From Acidobacteriota bacterium (GTDB lineage Bacteria > Acidobacteriota > Terriglobia > Terriglobales > Acidobacteriaceae): DNA of 64,000 bases. The stretch covers positions 1 through 64,000 of the forward strand of contig JAKBHH010000006.1 in assembly GCA_021836865.1 (NCBI GenBank), written 5' to 3'. A program made the position numbers and the translations under genes. The notes beneath the pieces were generated by a model. That model ran no database searches, was not told the DNA's origin, and saw nothing but the letters and a program-made list of their open reading frames with translations. Of this stretch, positions 15,499-24,901 are shown in pieces (position 1 is the stretch's first letter; every line of letters begins with the position of its first letter).

Positions 15499-17379
15499 GT
15501 GGATTCTATGAATTCGACGAATATACCGAAGAGGATTATCCAGACCGGCCGCTATAGGATGCAGCCGCTGAAGACGCGCGTCATGACATCGACCGTACAG
15601 AGGTTACATCCCGATTTTGAATATGACTTCTATGACGATCAAAGAGTGGAGCTGTTCATTGACGAGTACTTTCCTCAATATCGATCTCTATTTCATGACT
15701 ATCCATTTCCAATACAGCGGTATGATCTCTTCCGGTACCTTGTCGTCTTCCAGTTCGGTGGATTCTATTTCGATCTAGACGTGCTCCTTGCCGAGAGCGT
15801 TCACGCGTTGCTTGAACAAAAGTGCATATTCCCGTTTGAGGGCCTTACGCTTAGCGATTATCTCGCGAATGATCTCAGAATGAAGTGGGAGATCGGCAAC
15901 TATGGATTTGGGTCTGCTCCGGGACATCCCTTTCTCAAGGCTGTGATTGATAACTGCGTCAAGGCGGCATCGAATCGCCAATGGGCAGGGGCTATGATGC
16001 GCGGTACGCCCGCATTTGCGCGGGATCAGTATTGGATTCTGAATACGACGGGGCCGGGCCTCCTTTCACGAACACTCGCAGAGCGGCCTGATCTTACGGA
16101 CGACGTGACAGTTCTGATACCGGAGAGCATCTACGACACTTCCACTTGGAACTGCTTCGGCAACTTCGGTGTGCATTTGATGTTGGGTTCATGGAGACCG
16201 CAGTCAACGCGCATGAGGCGATGGCTCGCCCGATCATCTGAGGCCTCCAGGCAAGATCATGTGCTGAAGAAGAAGGAACAAATTGAAGATACAAGAAGCG
16301 CTTGCCGAACGATCACTTGGAAGGCAGAGCACGGATTCATGATCAATGCTCTGGAACCGCGGCCTCTAGTATCGATTCTGATCCCAGCCTTCAATGCACA
16401 GGAGACCATCTCGCATACCCTAAGGTCAGCGCTGAATCAGACATGGAAAAACATTGAGACCATCATCGTCGATGATGGATCGGCTGACGCCACGGCTAAG
16501 ATCGCCGAGAGCTTTCGATCAAAAGGCGTGAAGGTATTCCGTCAAGACCGGGGGGGAGCAGCGGCCGCGCGCAATAAAGCACTATCCCATGCAAGTGGCG
16601 ACTATATTCAATGGCTTGACGCAGATGATCTTCTTGCTCCCAATAAGATATCGCTGCAAATCCAAGCCTTCCCTGACCAAAGGAAACGCACGCTCCTGTC
16701 GTCGGCATGGGGTAGCTTCCTTCATAGAACCAGTCATGCTCAGTTTACCCCTTCGGGACTATGGCAAAACCTGAAACCGGTTGAGTGGCTGTTCTGCAAG
16801 ATGGACCAAAACGTCTACATGCAGACAGGTAGTTGGCTGGTGACTCGCGAGTTGACGGAGGCGGCAGGGTCATGGGACACGAGGCTCCTCTCCGATGACG
16901 ACGGAGAGTACTTTTGCCGGGCGCTGCTGGCGAGCGACGGAGTGCACTTTGTGCCCGGGGCCAAGATCTACTACCGCAGCCCCGGAATGGCGTTTGGCGG
17001 TCTGAGCTGTGTTGGCCTGTCAGATCAAAAGCTTGAAGCTCACTGGCTTTCCATGAAGCTCCACATCGACTATCTGAGATCGCTGGAAGACAGTGAGCGT
17101 GTGCACAGAGCCTGCATTAACTTTTTGCAGGCCTCAATGCTGTACTTCTATCCCGAACGTAGTGACATAGTGGAGCAATCTCAGCGCCTGGCAGCTGAAT
17201 TGGGTGGAAGCGTCTACCCTCCCAATCTGTCCTGGAAGTATTCCTGGATAAAGGAGTTGTTCGGTTGGAAGTGCGCAAAGAGAGGGAGAGAACTGCTGTT
17301 GAAGGCAAGGTGGTCGATGACGCGGAGAGTTGACAGGTTTCTCAGCAGCCTAAGTAGGCGCGGTCTCGTGGAAGACTAA
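15499..17379 (+). CDS. Fused GT32-type and GT2-type glycosyltransferase
   Basis: 626 residues with two catalytic units. Residues 1 to about 260 look like GT32 (OCH1-like, sugar-binding DXD region): IPKRIIQTG at the start, then YPFPIQRYDLFRYLVVF and GGFYFDLDVLL, whose DLD is the DXD metal site. Residues about 290-560 form a GT2 domain: VSILIPAFNAQETI, IIVDDGSAD and QWLDADDLL for the nucleotide and metal sites. Each part would be a complete enzyme on its own, so one polypeptide probably adds two sugars in sequence. A short linker with EPRPL separates them. There is no membrane segment or signal peptide, so it should act at the cytoplasmic face of the membrane. The start may be GTG 15499 or ATG 15508; they differ by three codons. 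Confidence 0.8.
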   Translation: MDSMNSTNIPKRIIQTGRYRMQPLKTRVMTSTVQRLHPDFEYDFYDDQRVELFIDEYFPQYRSLFHDYPFPIQRYDLFRYLVVFQFGGFYFDLDVLLAESVHALLEQKCIFPFEGLTLSDYLANDLRMKWEIGNYGFGSAPGHPFLKAVIDNCVKAASNRQWAGAMMRGTPAFARDQYWILNTTGPGLLSRTLAERPDLTDDVTVLIPESIYDTSTWNCFGNFGVHLMLGSWRPQSTRMRRWLARSSEASRQDHVLKKKEQIEDTRSACRTITWKAEHGFMINALEPRPLVSILIPAFNAQETISHTLRSALNQTWKNIETIIVDDGSADATAKIAESFRSKGVKVFRQDRGGAAAARNKALSHASGDYIQWLDADDLLAPNKISLQIQAFPDQRKRTLLSSAWGSFLHRTSHAQFTPSGLWQNLKPVEWLFCKMDQNVYMQTGSWLVTRELTEAAGSWDTRLLSDDDGEYFCRALLASDGVHFVPGAKIYYRSPGMAFGGLSCVGLSDQKLEAHWLSMKLHIDYLRSLEDSERVHRACINFLQASMLYFYPERSDIVEQSQRLAAELGGSVYPPNLSWKYSWIKELFGWKCAKRGRELLLKARWSMTRRVDRFLSSLSRRGLVED

Positions 17380-17464
17380 GATGGCTTTAAGATTCATCTT
17401 ACGGAGAGGAATGAACACCTACCCAGCGGCCCGCAGGTAAAGCAGCTTCGGTAATTGAGAGCAG

Positions 17465-17470
17465 AAAGGA
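17465..17470 (+). promoter_or_regulatory. Ribosome binding site deciding a TTG start
   Basis: AAAGGA lies 7 nt before TTG 17478, the first codon of the AlgD-like gene. An ATG immediately after the site is followed at once by TAA and cannot be the start. Confidence 0.5.
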
Positions 17471-17477
17471 ATGTAAA

Positions 17478-18791
17478 TTGCGAATCAGTGTGTTTGGACT
17501 CGGCTACGTCGGTACAGTGTCTGCCGCATGCCTTGCCAGCGAGGGTCATAGCGTCGTTGGAGTGGATACAGTTGTTGCGAAAGCCGAGCTTATTAACAAG
17601 GGCATATCGCCAATCATCGAGGCGGAAATTGGCGACATCATTGCCCGATGCCATCAAAACGGCACGCTTCGAGCAACATCGGACCCCAGTGATGCGATTC
17701 AAAACACGGACATTTCATTCGTGTGTGTAGGGACACCGAGCCAGCAGAACGGGAATCTGGATCTTCGATTCATAAGGCGCATCTGCACAGAGATCGGCGA
17801 AGCCCTGAAGGCCAAGCATGGCCGACATACAATCATCATTCGAAGCACCATTCTTCCAGGCTCCATGCGTAACGTTGTGATTCCAACGCTACAGGAGGCT
17901 TCGGGCAAGTTGGCAGGAAGGGACTTCGGCGTGAGCAATAATCCGGAATTCATGCGCGAGGGGACTGCCGTGAAGGATTACCGGCAACCGCCGAAGATAG
18001 TCATCGGAGAGCTCGATCCACAAAGCGGGGACATTCTTGTAGAACTCTACAGCAAGATTGACGCGCCATTAGTCCGGACGGACATTGAGACCGCCGAGAT
18101 GGTCAAGTATGTCGATAACTGCTGGCACGCGCTGAAGATCGGGTTCGCGAATGAGATTGGCAACCTAGCCAAGTGTATGAAGATCGATTCCCATCTACTC
18201 ATGGATATCTTCTGCCAAGATCAAAAGCTCAATATCTCGCCCGCCTACCTGAAGCCTGGATTTGCATTTGGCGGGTCGTGCCTTCCAAAAGATCTGCGGG
18301 CGCTTTCCTACAAGGCAAGATCGCTTGACCTGGAGTTGCCGATCATCTCTTCCATCTTGAGGAGCAATGAATATCAGGTTGCCCGTGGATTGAAGATGAT
18401 CACGGACCTTGAGGCGAAAAGGATTGGCTTTCTCGGTTTCAGCTTCAAGGCCGGAACGGATGATCTGCGCGAAAGCCCGATTATCGAGGTCATCGAGCGT
18501 CTTTTAGGGAAAGGATACGACCTGCGCATCTATGACAGAAATGTCAACATGGCAAGCCTTGTTGGCGCAAACCGCGACTTTATTTTGAACCACATTCCCC
18601 ACATTTCCAAACTCATGGTCCATGCGCCAGAAGCGATTCTGGAACATGCGGAGGTGATTGTCATTGGCAATGGCGATCCTGAGTTTGCATCTCTATCCAA
18701 CAAACTACGCTCAGGGCAGAAAATTGTTGACTTTGTTCGAGTCGCAGGGAGGAAAAGTAACGAAGATGAATATCACGGCATCTGTTGGTAA
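17478..18791 (+). CDS. algD: GDP-mannose 6-dehydrogenase-like (AlgD/UDP-Glc dehydrogenase family)
   Basis: 437 residues with a complete UDP-glucose/GDP-mannose dehydrogenase layout. The N-terminal Rossmann unit has GLGYVGTVSAACLA. The middle holds NPEFMREGTAVKDY. The catalytic cysteine block FAFGGSCLPKDLRAL (about residue 260) is much closer to AlgD than to typical UDP-glucose dehydrogenases (usually GPGFGGSCFPKD). The C-terminal NAD-like domain follows (GFLGFSFKAGTDDLRESP). The enzyme oxidises the C6 hydroxyl of a nucleotide sugar twice to give a uronic acid; GDP-mannuronate is the best guess, UDP-glucuronate an alternative. Translation starts at TTG 17478. Its 3' end overlaps the next gene by 26 nt, so the two are likely coupled and probably supply and modify a uronic acid in the glycan. 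Confidence 0.8.
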   Translation: MRISVFGLGYVGTVSAACLASEGHSVVGVDTVVAKAELINKGISPIIEAEIGDIIARCHQNGTLRATSDPSDAIQNTDISFVCVGTPSQQNGNLDLRFIRRICTEIGEALKAKHGRHTIIIRSTILPGSMRNVVIPTLQEASGKLAGRDFGVSNNPEFMREGTAVKDYRQPPKIVIGELDPQSGDILVELYSKIDAPLVRTDIETAEMVKYVDNCWHALKIGFANEIGNLAKCMKIDSHLLMDIFCQDQKLNISPAYLKPGFAFGGSCLPKDLRALSYKARSLDLELPIISSILRSNEYQVARGLKMITDLEAKRIGFLGFSFKAGTDDLRESPIIEVIERLLGKGYDLRIYDRNVNMASLVGANRDFILNHIPHISKLMVHAPEAILEHAEVIVIGNGDPEFASLSNKLRSGQKIVDFVRVAGRKSNEDEYHGICW

Positions 18792-19992
18792 GCCTGCGGG
18801 ATCCCAAAGCGACATGAATGCAGACCAGGTGGAGATCCTGGATGCAGAGTTGAAACTCTATGACTGGCTCGATAAGCACCAATTCAAAGGCTACGATACA
18901 TTTGACGGGTTGAGCGCCAAACTCCTGCGTCCGCTCACGTTTGAAAGTCCGATTCTGAGGACCGTTCTTCTGCAAGGTATCAGAAGGTTCCCGATCAATC
19001 TTCGACCAATGGTGGGTGTCCCGAAGGCACCATCCACCAAGGCGATGGGCTTCTTGGCACGGGGTTACATGAGGCTGCACACAGTCACGGGCGAATCCTG
19101 CTGGGCGGAGCGCGCAGCCGAAGCTTTAGAATGGCTGACCGGCCATAAGAGCAAAGGATACAGCGGGGCATGCTGGGGCAATCATTTTGACTATCAATCG
19201 CGCACTTTTTATCTTCCGAAAGATACGCCAACTGTCGTGTGGACCTCGCTCATAGGGCATGCTTTCCTCGATGCATATGAACAAGGCAAGCTCTCGCCCA
19301 ACATCGAAGTAGCAGACAGCTGCTGTAGACACATCGTGCAAGACCTCGGCCGGCATCAAGAGGAATGGGGAACCTGTATCAGTTATATCCCAGGGAAGAT
19401 GAGCCTGGTCCACAACGCGAATACCCTTGCTGCGAGCCTGCTTGCAAGGACATATCGATATACCGGGACGGTGGCCTACCTGGACCTAGCCCAAAAGGCT
19501 CTGCAATACACCGCAAATCATCAAAGAGCCGATGGAGCGTGGTACTACGGGCCGGCTAGCAATCTTCGCTGGGTTGATAATTTTCATACTGCCTATGTGT
19601 TGGATTGCTATAAACACTATACGGATTCGACCAAGGATGAGAGGTTTATGCCCGTGATGATGCATGGGTATGAATTCTGGAAGAAGACCTTCTTCCTGGA
19701 TGACGGCACGCCGAGATACTACGACGTCAAGACCCTTCCAATCGACATTCAGTGTTGCTCCCAAGCCATCGATACGCTGTGCTTCTTCAGGGATGTTGAC
19801 TCCGATAGTGTGAAATTGGCGCACAAGGTGGCGCGATGGACAATTGAAAACATGCAGCACGAGAGCGGCTATTTTTACTACAGGCGATACTCCAGGCATC
19901 TTGTGAACAAGACGCCGACGTTACATTGGGGTCAATCAACCATGTTCTGCGCGCTGGCGGGTCTATGCGATGCATTGGGCGATAAAGGATGA
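18766..19992 (+). CDS. Six-hairpin (alpha/alpha) barrel protein, possible uronyl-modifying enzyme
   Basis: 408 residues without signal peptide. Helical repeats such as MGFLARGYMRLHTVTGESCWAERA, LAASLLARTYRYTG and LDLAQKALQYTANHQ, with aromatic-rich connections (GACWGNHFDYQ, GAWYYGPASNLRWVDNFHT), fit a six-hairpin glycosidase-like barrel. This fold is shared by glucuronyl C5-epimerases, unsaturated glucuronyl hydrolases and lyases. Because it overlaps the AlgD-like gene and starts with a strong GGGAGG site, a role on uronic-acid-containing glycan is a fair inference. No certain catalytic residues can be named. The ORF track start at 18658 runs into the dehydrogenase; ATG 18766 is supported by the ribosome binding site. 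It overlaps the next gene by 4 nt (ATGA). Confidence 0.6.
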   Translation: MNITASVGKPAGSQSDMNADQVEILDAELKLYDWLDKHQFKGYDTFDGLSAKLLRPLTFESPILRTVLLQGIRRFPINLRPMVGVPKAPSTKAMGFLARGYMRLHTVTGESCWAERAAEALEWLTGHKSKGYSGACWGNHFDYQSRTFYLPKDTPTVVWTSLIGHAFLDAYEQGKLSPNIEVADSCCRHIVQDLGRHQEEWGTCISYIPGKMSLVHNANTLAASLLARTYRYTGTVAYLDLAQKALQYTANHQRADGAWYYGPASNLRWVDNFHTAYVLDCYKHYTDSTKDERFMPVMMHGYEFWKKTFFLDDGTPRYYDVKTLPIDIQCCSQAIDTLCFFRDVDSDSVKLAHKVARWTIENMQHESGYFYYRRYSRHLVNKTPTLHWGQSTMFCALAGLCDALGDKG

Positions 19993-21182
19993 GCATGAAG
20001 AAGAGGGTTCTGATTATTGTAGAGAATTTGCCGGTGCCATTCGACGGCAGGGTCTGGAAGCAAGCACTCGCGCTGGTGAGCGGCGGCTATCAGGTTACGG
20101 TCCTATCGCCTCGCGCCAAAGGTTATGTACGCAATCATGAGGTCATGGAAGGCGTACACATCTATCGGCACCCGATGCCGAGAGAAGCGGATAGCGCTTT
20201 GGGATATTTTCGGGAGTACCTGGCGGCCTTCTTCTGGGAATTGATTTATGCGCTCTGGATCTTTGCAACGCGTGGTTTCGACGTCATTCAGGGCTGCAAT
20301 CCGCCTGACACGATTGCATTTGTAGCACTCCCGTTCCGGATGTTTGGTGTCCGGTACATCTTCGATCATCATGATGTGAATCCAGAACTCTACATAGCAA
20401 AATATGGACGAAAAGACTTCTTCTATCGTTTGCTGGTCATGCTGGAGCGGCTTACTTTCCGACTCAGCGACATCGTAATCTCTACGAACGATAGCTATAA
20501 ATCGATCGCAATCCAGCGCGGCGGAGTCAATCCGGAAAATATCTTTGTCGTCAGAAATGGCCCGGACCTGACAAAGTTCTATCCGGTGCAGCCCAACCCG
20601 GACTTGAAGTACGGAAAGCGCTATCTTGTGGGATACGTCGGAACTATGAGCGAACAGGAAGGACTGGACATTCTTCTTGGCGCCGCCAATGAGATTAAGC
20701 GTCGTGGGCGCCGGGATTTGCATTTCACCTGCGTAGGCGGGGGGCCGGCGCTGGCCAGCCTGCAAAAAATGGTCGTCGATATGGACCTGGGAGATATGGT
20801 GAATTTCACTGGAAGAATCTCCGATCAGGACCTGCTGGAGATTCTTTCAACCGCGGACGTGTGCGTCAACCCTGACAAGCCATGTGAGATGAACGATCTG
20901 TCTACCATGATCAAGATTGCGGAATACATGGCGATGGGAAAGCCGATCGTTCAGTTTGATTTGAGGGAAGGCAGATACACTGCGGCAGATGCCTCGGTGT
21001 ACTGCGACACAGCGGACCTCGCGTTAGGCTTTGCCGACAAGATTGTCTGGCTTCTGGATCACCCTGAGGAGCGAGTCCGAATGGGCGAATTCGGACAGAA
21101 GAGGGTGAAGGAAGCGCTGGCCTGGGAGTATTCCATCCGCAACCTTTATAGCGCTTACGAGCGGGCACTTCATCTCTCGTAG
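19989..21182 (+). CDS. Glycosyltransferase family 4
   Basis: 397 residues of GT-B fold. The N-terminal domain has LIIVENLPVPFDGRVWKQA, the substrate-loop type found in many exopolysaccharide GT4 enzymes, and FDHHDVNPELY. The C-terminal nucleotide-sugar domain has VGYVGTMSEQEGLDILL, FTGRISDQDLLEIL and KIAEYMAMGKPIVQFDL. The last includes the E that normally contacts the donor ribose in the E-x7-E motif. It is a retaining enzyme of unknown sugar specificity, working at the cytoplasmic face. ATG 19989 overlaps the previous stop as ATGA; ATG 19995 is equally possible. The next gene is the ABC transporter permease, 61 nt further. Confidence 0.85.
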   Translation: MSMKKRVLIIVENLPVPFDGRVWKQALALVSGGYQVTVLSPRAKGYVRNHEVMEGVHIYRHPMPREADSALGYFREYLAAFFWELIYALWIFATRGFDVIQGCNPPDTIAFVALPFRMFGVRYIFDHHDVNPELYIAKYGRKDFFYRLLVMLERLTFRLSDIVISTNDSYKSIAIQRGGVNPENIFVVRNGPDLTKFYPVQPNPDLKYGKRYLVGYVGTMSEQEGLDILLGAANEIKRRGRRDLHFTCVGGGPALASLQKMVVDMDLGDMVNFTGRISDQDLLEILSTADVCVNPDKPCEMNDLSTMIKIAEYMAMGKPIVQFDLREGRYTAADASVYCDTADLALGFADKIVWLLDHPEERVRMGEFGQKRVKEALAWEYSIRNLYSAYERALHLS

Positions 21183-21243
21183 CAGTGTCAACGCGTCAGA
21201 CAGATTAAGTGTCTGGTTCTTCAGCGGAAGGCGGCAACAGAAA

Positions 21244-22062
21244 GTGACTGAACTAGTTATAGAAGCTGGACACACTGAGCGGGAATACTGGCGAGATCTT
21301 TGGCGTTACCGCGAACTCTTCTATTTTCTTGCCTGGCGAGACCTCCTCGTTCGCTACAAGCAAACCATCGTCGGTGTCGGATGGTCCATTATCCGCCCCG
21401 TGTTGACCATGGGCGTTCTCACCTTCGTCTTCGGGAAACTGGGGAAAATGCCCTCCGGCGGCATACCCTACCCGTTGCTTGTTTTATGTGGAATGCTACC
21501 CTGGCAATTTCTCTCAACTGCCATTTCAGAGAGCGGGAACAGTCTCGTGATGAACTCCGCGCTCATCTCGAAGGTGTATTTCCCCCGCGTGGTCATCGCG
21601 GCGAGCAGTGTGATTACGAGCTTCGTCGATTTCATCATAGCAATTGCCTTCCTAGTCGTCCTGATGCTCTGGTACCACTTCACACCGTCCATCAATCTGC
21701 TCGCGTTCCCCTTCTTTGTGCTTCTTGTTTTTGGGGCATCCCTTGGAATGGGTCTATGGATCGCGGCGCTGATGGTCGAGTATCGTGATTTCCGTTTTAT
21801 TGTTCCCTTTATTGTTCAGTTCGGACTGTATCTTTCTCCCGTCGGGTTTCAGACGAGCGTCGTTCCTGCGAAGTATAGGCTCCTCTTTTCCTTCAATCCG
21901 ATGGTCGGCATCATCGATGGATTCCGTTGGAGCCTGCTCGCAGGAAAGATACATATCTACTGGCCAAGCGTTGTGATATCAAGCATCGAGACGGTGCTCT
22001 TGATCATCAGCGGCATATGGTACTTCCGTAAGACGGAGCAGTTCTTTGCGGATGTCATCTGA
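21244..22062 (+). CDS. wzm: ABC-2 type polysaccharide exporter permease (Wzm-like)
   Basis: 272 residues with about six membrane helices, in the ABC2_membrane family. The N-terminal block LAWRDLLVRYKQTIVGVGWSIIRP is typical of Wzm/TagG/RfbA permeases, including the amphipathic coupling helix. GLYLSPVGFQTSVVP and FNPMVGIIDGFRW near the end are also family marks. It pairs with the Wzt-like ATPase encoded 30 nt downstream to export a polymer assembled on undecaprenyl diphosphate in the cytoplasm. Translation starts with GTG 21244. The presence of this exporter next to a Wzx/Wzy system suggests either two glycans or export of a modified lipid-linked glycan by a second route. Confidence 0.88.
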   Translation: MTELVIEAGHTEREYWRDLWRYRELFYFLAWRDLLVRYKQTIVGVGWSIIRPVLTMGVLTFVFGKLGKMPSGGIPYPLLVLCGMLPWQFLSTAISESGNSLVMNSALISKVYFPRVVIAASSVITSFVDFIIAIAFLVVLMLWYHFTPSINLLAFPFFVLLVFGASLGMGLWIAALMVEYRDFRFIVPFIVQFGLYLSPVGFQTSVVPAKYRLLFSFNPMVGIIDGFRWSLLAGKIHIYWPSVVISSIETVLLIISGIWYFRKTEQFFADVI

Positions 22063-22092
22063 AAGCGACCAAACGTTGTCGAATGAAGGAAT

Positions 22093-23427
22093 ATGACTCA
22101 GCTAGCAATCTCGATCGAAAAATTAGGCAAGCGCTACACTTTGGGCCGCCAGCGTGCCAAGGGAGACGGAATCCGTCATGCAGTAGAAGGAGCAATTCGC
22201 TCGCCCATCGAGTGGATCCGCAGAAGGATGGACGCGAGCGCAAAAATGGAAGAGTTCTGGGCGCTGCGCGATCTTTCTGCCGAGATAAGACACGGAGAGG
22301 TTGTAGGAGTTCTTGGAAGGAACGGCGCGGGGAAGAGCACTCTGCTCAAACTCCTGAGTCGCATTACAGTCCCGACGGAAGGCCGCATCCGGCTCCGCGG
22401 CCGGGTTGCGAGCCTGCTTGAGGTAGGTACGGGCTTTCATCAGGAATTGACGGGGCGGGAAAACATCTTCCTGAACGGTGCAATCCTCGGCATGTCAAGG
22501 GCAGAAATTATCCGCAAGTTTGATGAGATCGTCGCGTTCTCAGAGATCGAGAACTTCATTGATACTCCAGTGAAGAGGTACTCGTCCGGCATGTACGTCC
22601 GACTCGCTTTTGCAGTTGCTGCCCATCTGGAGCCGGAGATTCTTATCGTGGATGAAGTGCTCGCGGTTGGTGATTCGGCATTTCAAAAGAAATGTCTTGG
22701 AAAAATGGGCAGCTTTGCACAGAGCGGCCGAACGATTCTTTTTGTAAGCCACAACATCGATGCGATCAGGTCGCTGTGCCTCCGAGGGATATGGCTACGG
22801 GATGGAAGCATGGTGAAGGATGGAGACATCGCGAACGTCGTGGAGGAGTATTCGAAGAGCATGTTCAGCGAGGAGGTCCCGTCCTGGTCGAATCCGGCAT
22901 ACGGGGTTACCTTGAACAGGATTGTACTCAAGAACGAGCGAGGCGAGATTACGAACCATTTTTCTCCCGGTGAAGATTTGAAGGTAGAGATCACCTTTCA
23001 GACAACGAAACGCGTGCATCGCCCGCGATTTGCAATTGGCATCGTGGGCATGAACGGCTCTTGCTTTACCTCCAATATGCTTCTCGATGGTAGATATCCG
23101 GAATGGCTCGATGGGGAAGGTACTCTGTCCTGCACCTTCAAGGCTGTTCCACTGTTACCTCAAAGCTACACGGTGAAGATGGCTGTCCGGGACGAGAATA
23201 TCAAAGACTTCATCTTTCCCTATCGTGACGTGACCAGCTTTAATGTTTCTGGAGACCTTGCTGAGTACGGCTACAAAGGGGAATTCGTCACATGGGCCAG
23301 CCGCTCCACCGCGGTTGTGATTCCATATGAGTGGCATCTTCCCAACGGAGACCGCGTGGCCGTGTCACTTAATCGGGCCAAACGGGACGACTTAATCAAG
23401 GAAGACGTTCTGCACTCCGGTACATAG
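22093..23427 (+). CDS. wzt: ABC transporter ATPase with C-terminal Wzt-type carbohydrate-binding domain
   Basis: 444 residues. The nucleotide-binding domain has Walker A GRNGAGKST (about residues 75-83), the signature YSSGMYVRLA and Walker B ILIVDEVLAVGD, then the His switch FVSHN. The N-terminal extension before the first strand (IRSPIEWIRRRMDASAKME) is typical of polysaccharide exporters. From about residue 270 a beta-rich domain follows (VLKNERGEITNHFSPGEDLKVEI, and GTLSCTFKAVPLLPQSYTVKMAV later). This Wzt_C domain, in characterised O-antigen systems, recognises the modified non-reducing end of the polymer and gates export, so this protein probably binds the finished glycan. A GAAGGA site precedes the ATG. 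It is a partner of the preceding permease. Confidence 0.9.
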   Translation: MTQLAISIEKLGKRYTLGRQRAKGDGIRHAVEGAIRSPIEWIRRRMDASAKMEEFWALRDLSAEIRHGEVVGVLGRNGAGKSTLLKLLSRITVPTEGRIRLRGRVASLLEVGTGFHQELTGRENIFLNGAILGMSRAEIIRKFDEIVAFSEIENFIDTPVKRYSSGMYVRLAFAVAAHLEPEILIVDEVLAVGDSAFQKKCLGKMGSFAQSGRTILFVSHNIDAIRSLCLRGIWLRDGSMVKDGDIANVVEEYSKSMFSEEVPSWSNPAYGVTLNRIVLKNERGEITNHFSPGEDLKVEITFQTTKRVHRPRFAIGIVGMNGSCFTSNMLLDGRYPEWLDGEGTLSCTFKAVPLLPQSYTVKMAVRDENIKDFIFPYRDVTSFNVSGDLAEYGYKGEFVTWASRSTAVVIPYEWHLPNGDRVAVSLNRAKRDDLIKEDVLHSGT

Positions 23428-23551
23428 CGCGCAAGCAAGGAAAAGGATCTTCGCGCGCGTTCGGGAGCCAATCATAGGAGCGCATTGCAACTGCGGTCGA
23501 AGCGGGCTCATAGATATCGATCACGTCTGGCATAGTGCAGGGGCGAATTCA

Positions 23552-24895
23552 GTGGGGATTCTTTATGTAGGGGATAACCGATCGAATCTGAACTGGGGTC
23601 GAGCTGCGAGTATTGCGCTGCACGAGTTACTGAGCCAGTCGTTCGAAATTGTCGATTCCGTCCGGGGAGACCTCTTCGATCTTCAGACTGCCGACGTCGG
23701 CTATGTCCATACACTCATGCCTCGAAAGCACTACCCAATCTTTCGGGCGTTACTCAAGAGAAGAGGAAATGTCATTGTGCGTGCATATCTCAGGCTGGAG
23801 CGACTACTGGGCGCACGAGACTTCATCCATGAGGATCCCGAAATCAGCGTCAAAGAGATATGCGCCAACAGTGCGCATTACCCGGAACTGAAACGGATCA
23901 AGGATGCTGCGCAAAGTGCCGATGCAATCGTAGTAGATGGAGATGGCGATCTGCAGTTCTCCGAAGTACCTCGCCGCCAGACCTCGTTTTTGCTCACGAT
24001 GATTGCACTCGGCCTCCACTACAAGAAGCCTGTATTTCTGATCAACGCGATGGTTTCACCGCCTTCATCTACAGGCCGTGGGCCTACAACCTTTCAATAT
24101 GCGCGTAAGTTGATCTCTCAATGCAAGGTCGTAGCGCTCCGTGATCCATTATCCTTTGGGTTCGCGAAAAAGGAATTCCACGGGCCAGCAATTTGTTACT
24201 TCCCGGACTCTCTATTTGCTTGGTGCCGAGTTATAACGGCCGGACGCATGAGCGTCCCCGCGAACAGCCGGTTCGTCCTACCGTATCCAGAGGAACATCT
24301 GTCAGGCGGGCAAGTTGACTTCTCGCAACCATACATTTGTGTGGGAGGGGGCGCAGTCAGCGCGAGCAGTCCCGAGAGCGCGGTGAAGGCGTACTCAAAA
24401 CTGGTGCAGGCAATCCTGGATATGGACATCCAGGTCTGCCTTGTCGAGTCCGACTCACCGGATGGGTACTTGCGCACCGTAGCGGCCAATCTGCGCCTCG
24501 GAATCGTACCAGCACGGACTTCGGCGTTCATGAGTGCGGCTATCCTAGGCAACGCCAGGGCGTTTGTCTCCGGGCGTTATCATCCATCCATCATGGCTTC
24601 CCTGGGAGGGACGCCCTGCATCTTTCTAGGCTCCCATGGTCATAAAATGGAGAGTTTGGCGAAGGTTTTGGACTATCAATCGCCTGTCACATTCAGTGCA
24701 TGTCCAACAGATCGAGAGATCCAGAACATCGTTCAATTGCTGCGCGATTATCTGAAGCGCGGAGACACTCTGCGTGAAGAAATCCGACAAGCAGCCGACA
24801 AACGCTGCGGAGAGGCAGAGGGGTTGCCTCGCTTCCTGGCAGACCACTTGTATCCTGGTCCATGTACTGAAGATCAAACCGTTGCGAGGCAATGA
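23552..24895 (+). CDS. Polysaccharide pyruvyltransferase-like protein
   Basis: 447 residues matching the pattern of the polysaccharide pyruvyl transferase family (CsaB/WcaK-like). The start is a glycine-rich strand, LYVGDNRSNLNWGRAAS. The middle has DAIVVDGDGDLQF and the fold-specific segment CKVVALRDPLSFGFAKK. The C-terminal part has FVSGRYHPSIMASLGGTPCIFL, the usual R-x-H-x-x-I/x-A...G-x-P pattern. These enzymes transfer a ketal-linked pyruvate from phosphoenolpyruvate to a hexose; some members instead act as GT-B-type transferases. A negative charge would be added to the surface polymer. Start GTG 23552. It lies 124 nt after wzt and 6 nt before the neuD-like gene. Confidence 0.75.
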   Translation: MGILYVGDNRSNLNWGRAASIALHELLSQSFEIVDSVRGDLFDLQTADVGYVHTLMPRKHYPIFRALLKRRGNVIVRAYLRLERLLGARDFIHEDPEISVKEICANSAHYPELKRIKDAAQSADAIVVDGDGDLQFSEVPRRQTSFLLTMIALGLHYKKPVFLINAMVSPPSSTGRGPTTFQYARKLISQCKVVALRDPLSFGFAKKEFHGPAICYFPDSLFAWCRVITAGRMSVPANSRFVLPYPEEHLSGGQVDFSQPYICVGGGAVSASSPESAVKAYSKLVQAILDMDIQVCLVESDSPDGYLRTVAANLRLGIVPARTSAFMSAAILGNARAFVSGRYHPSIMASLGGTPCIFLGSHGHKMESLAKVLDYQSPVTFSACPTDREIQNIVQLLRDYLKRGDTLREEIRQAADKRCGEAEGLPRFLADHLYPGPCTEDQTVARQ

Positions 24896-24901
24896 TAAAG
24901 A

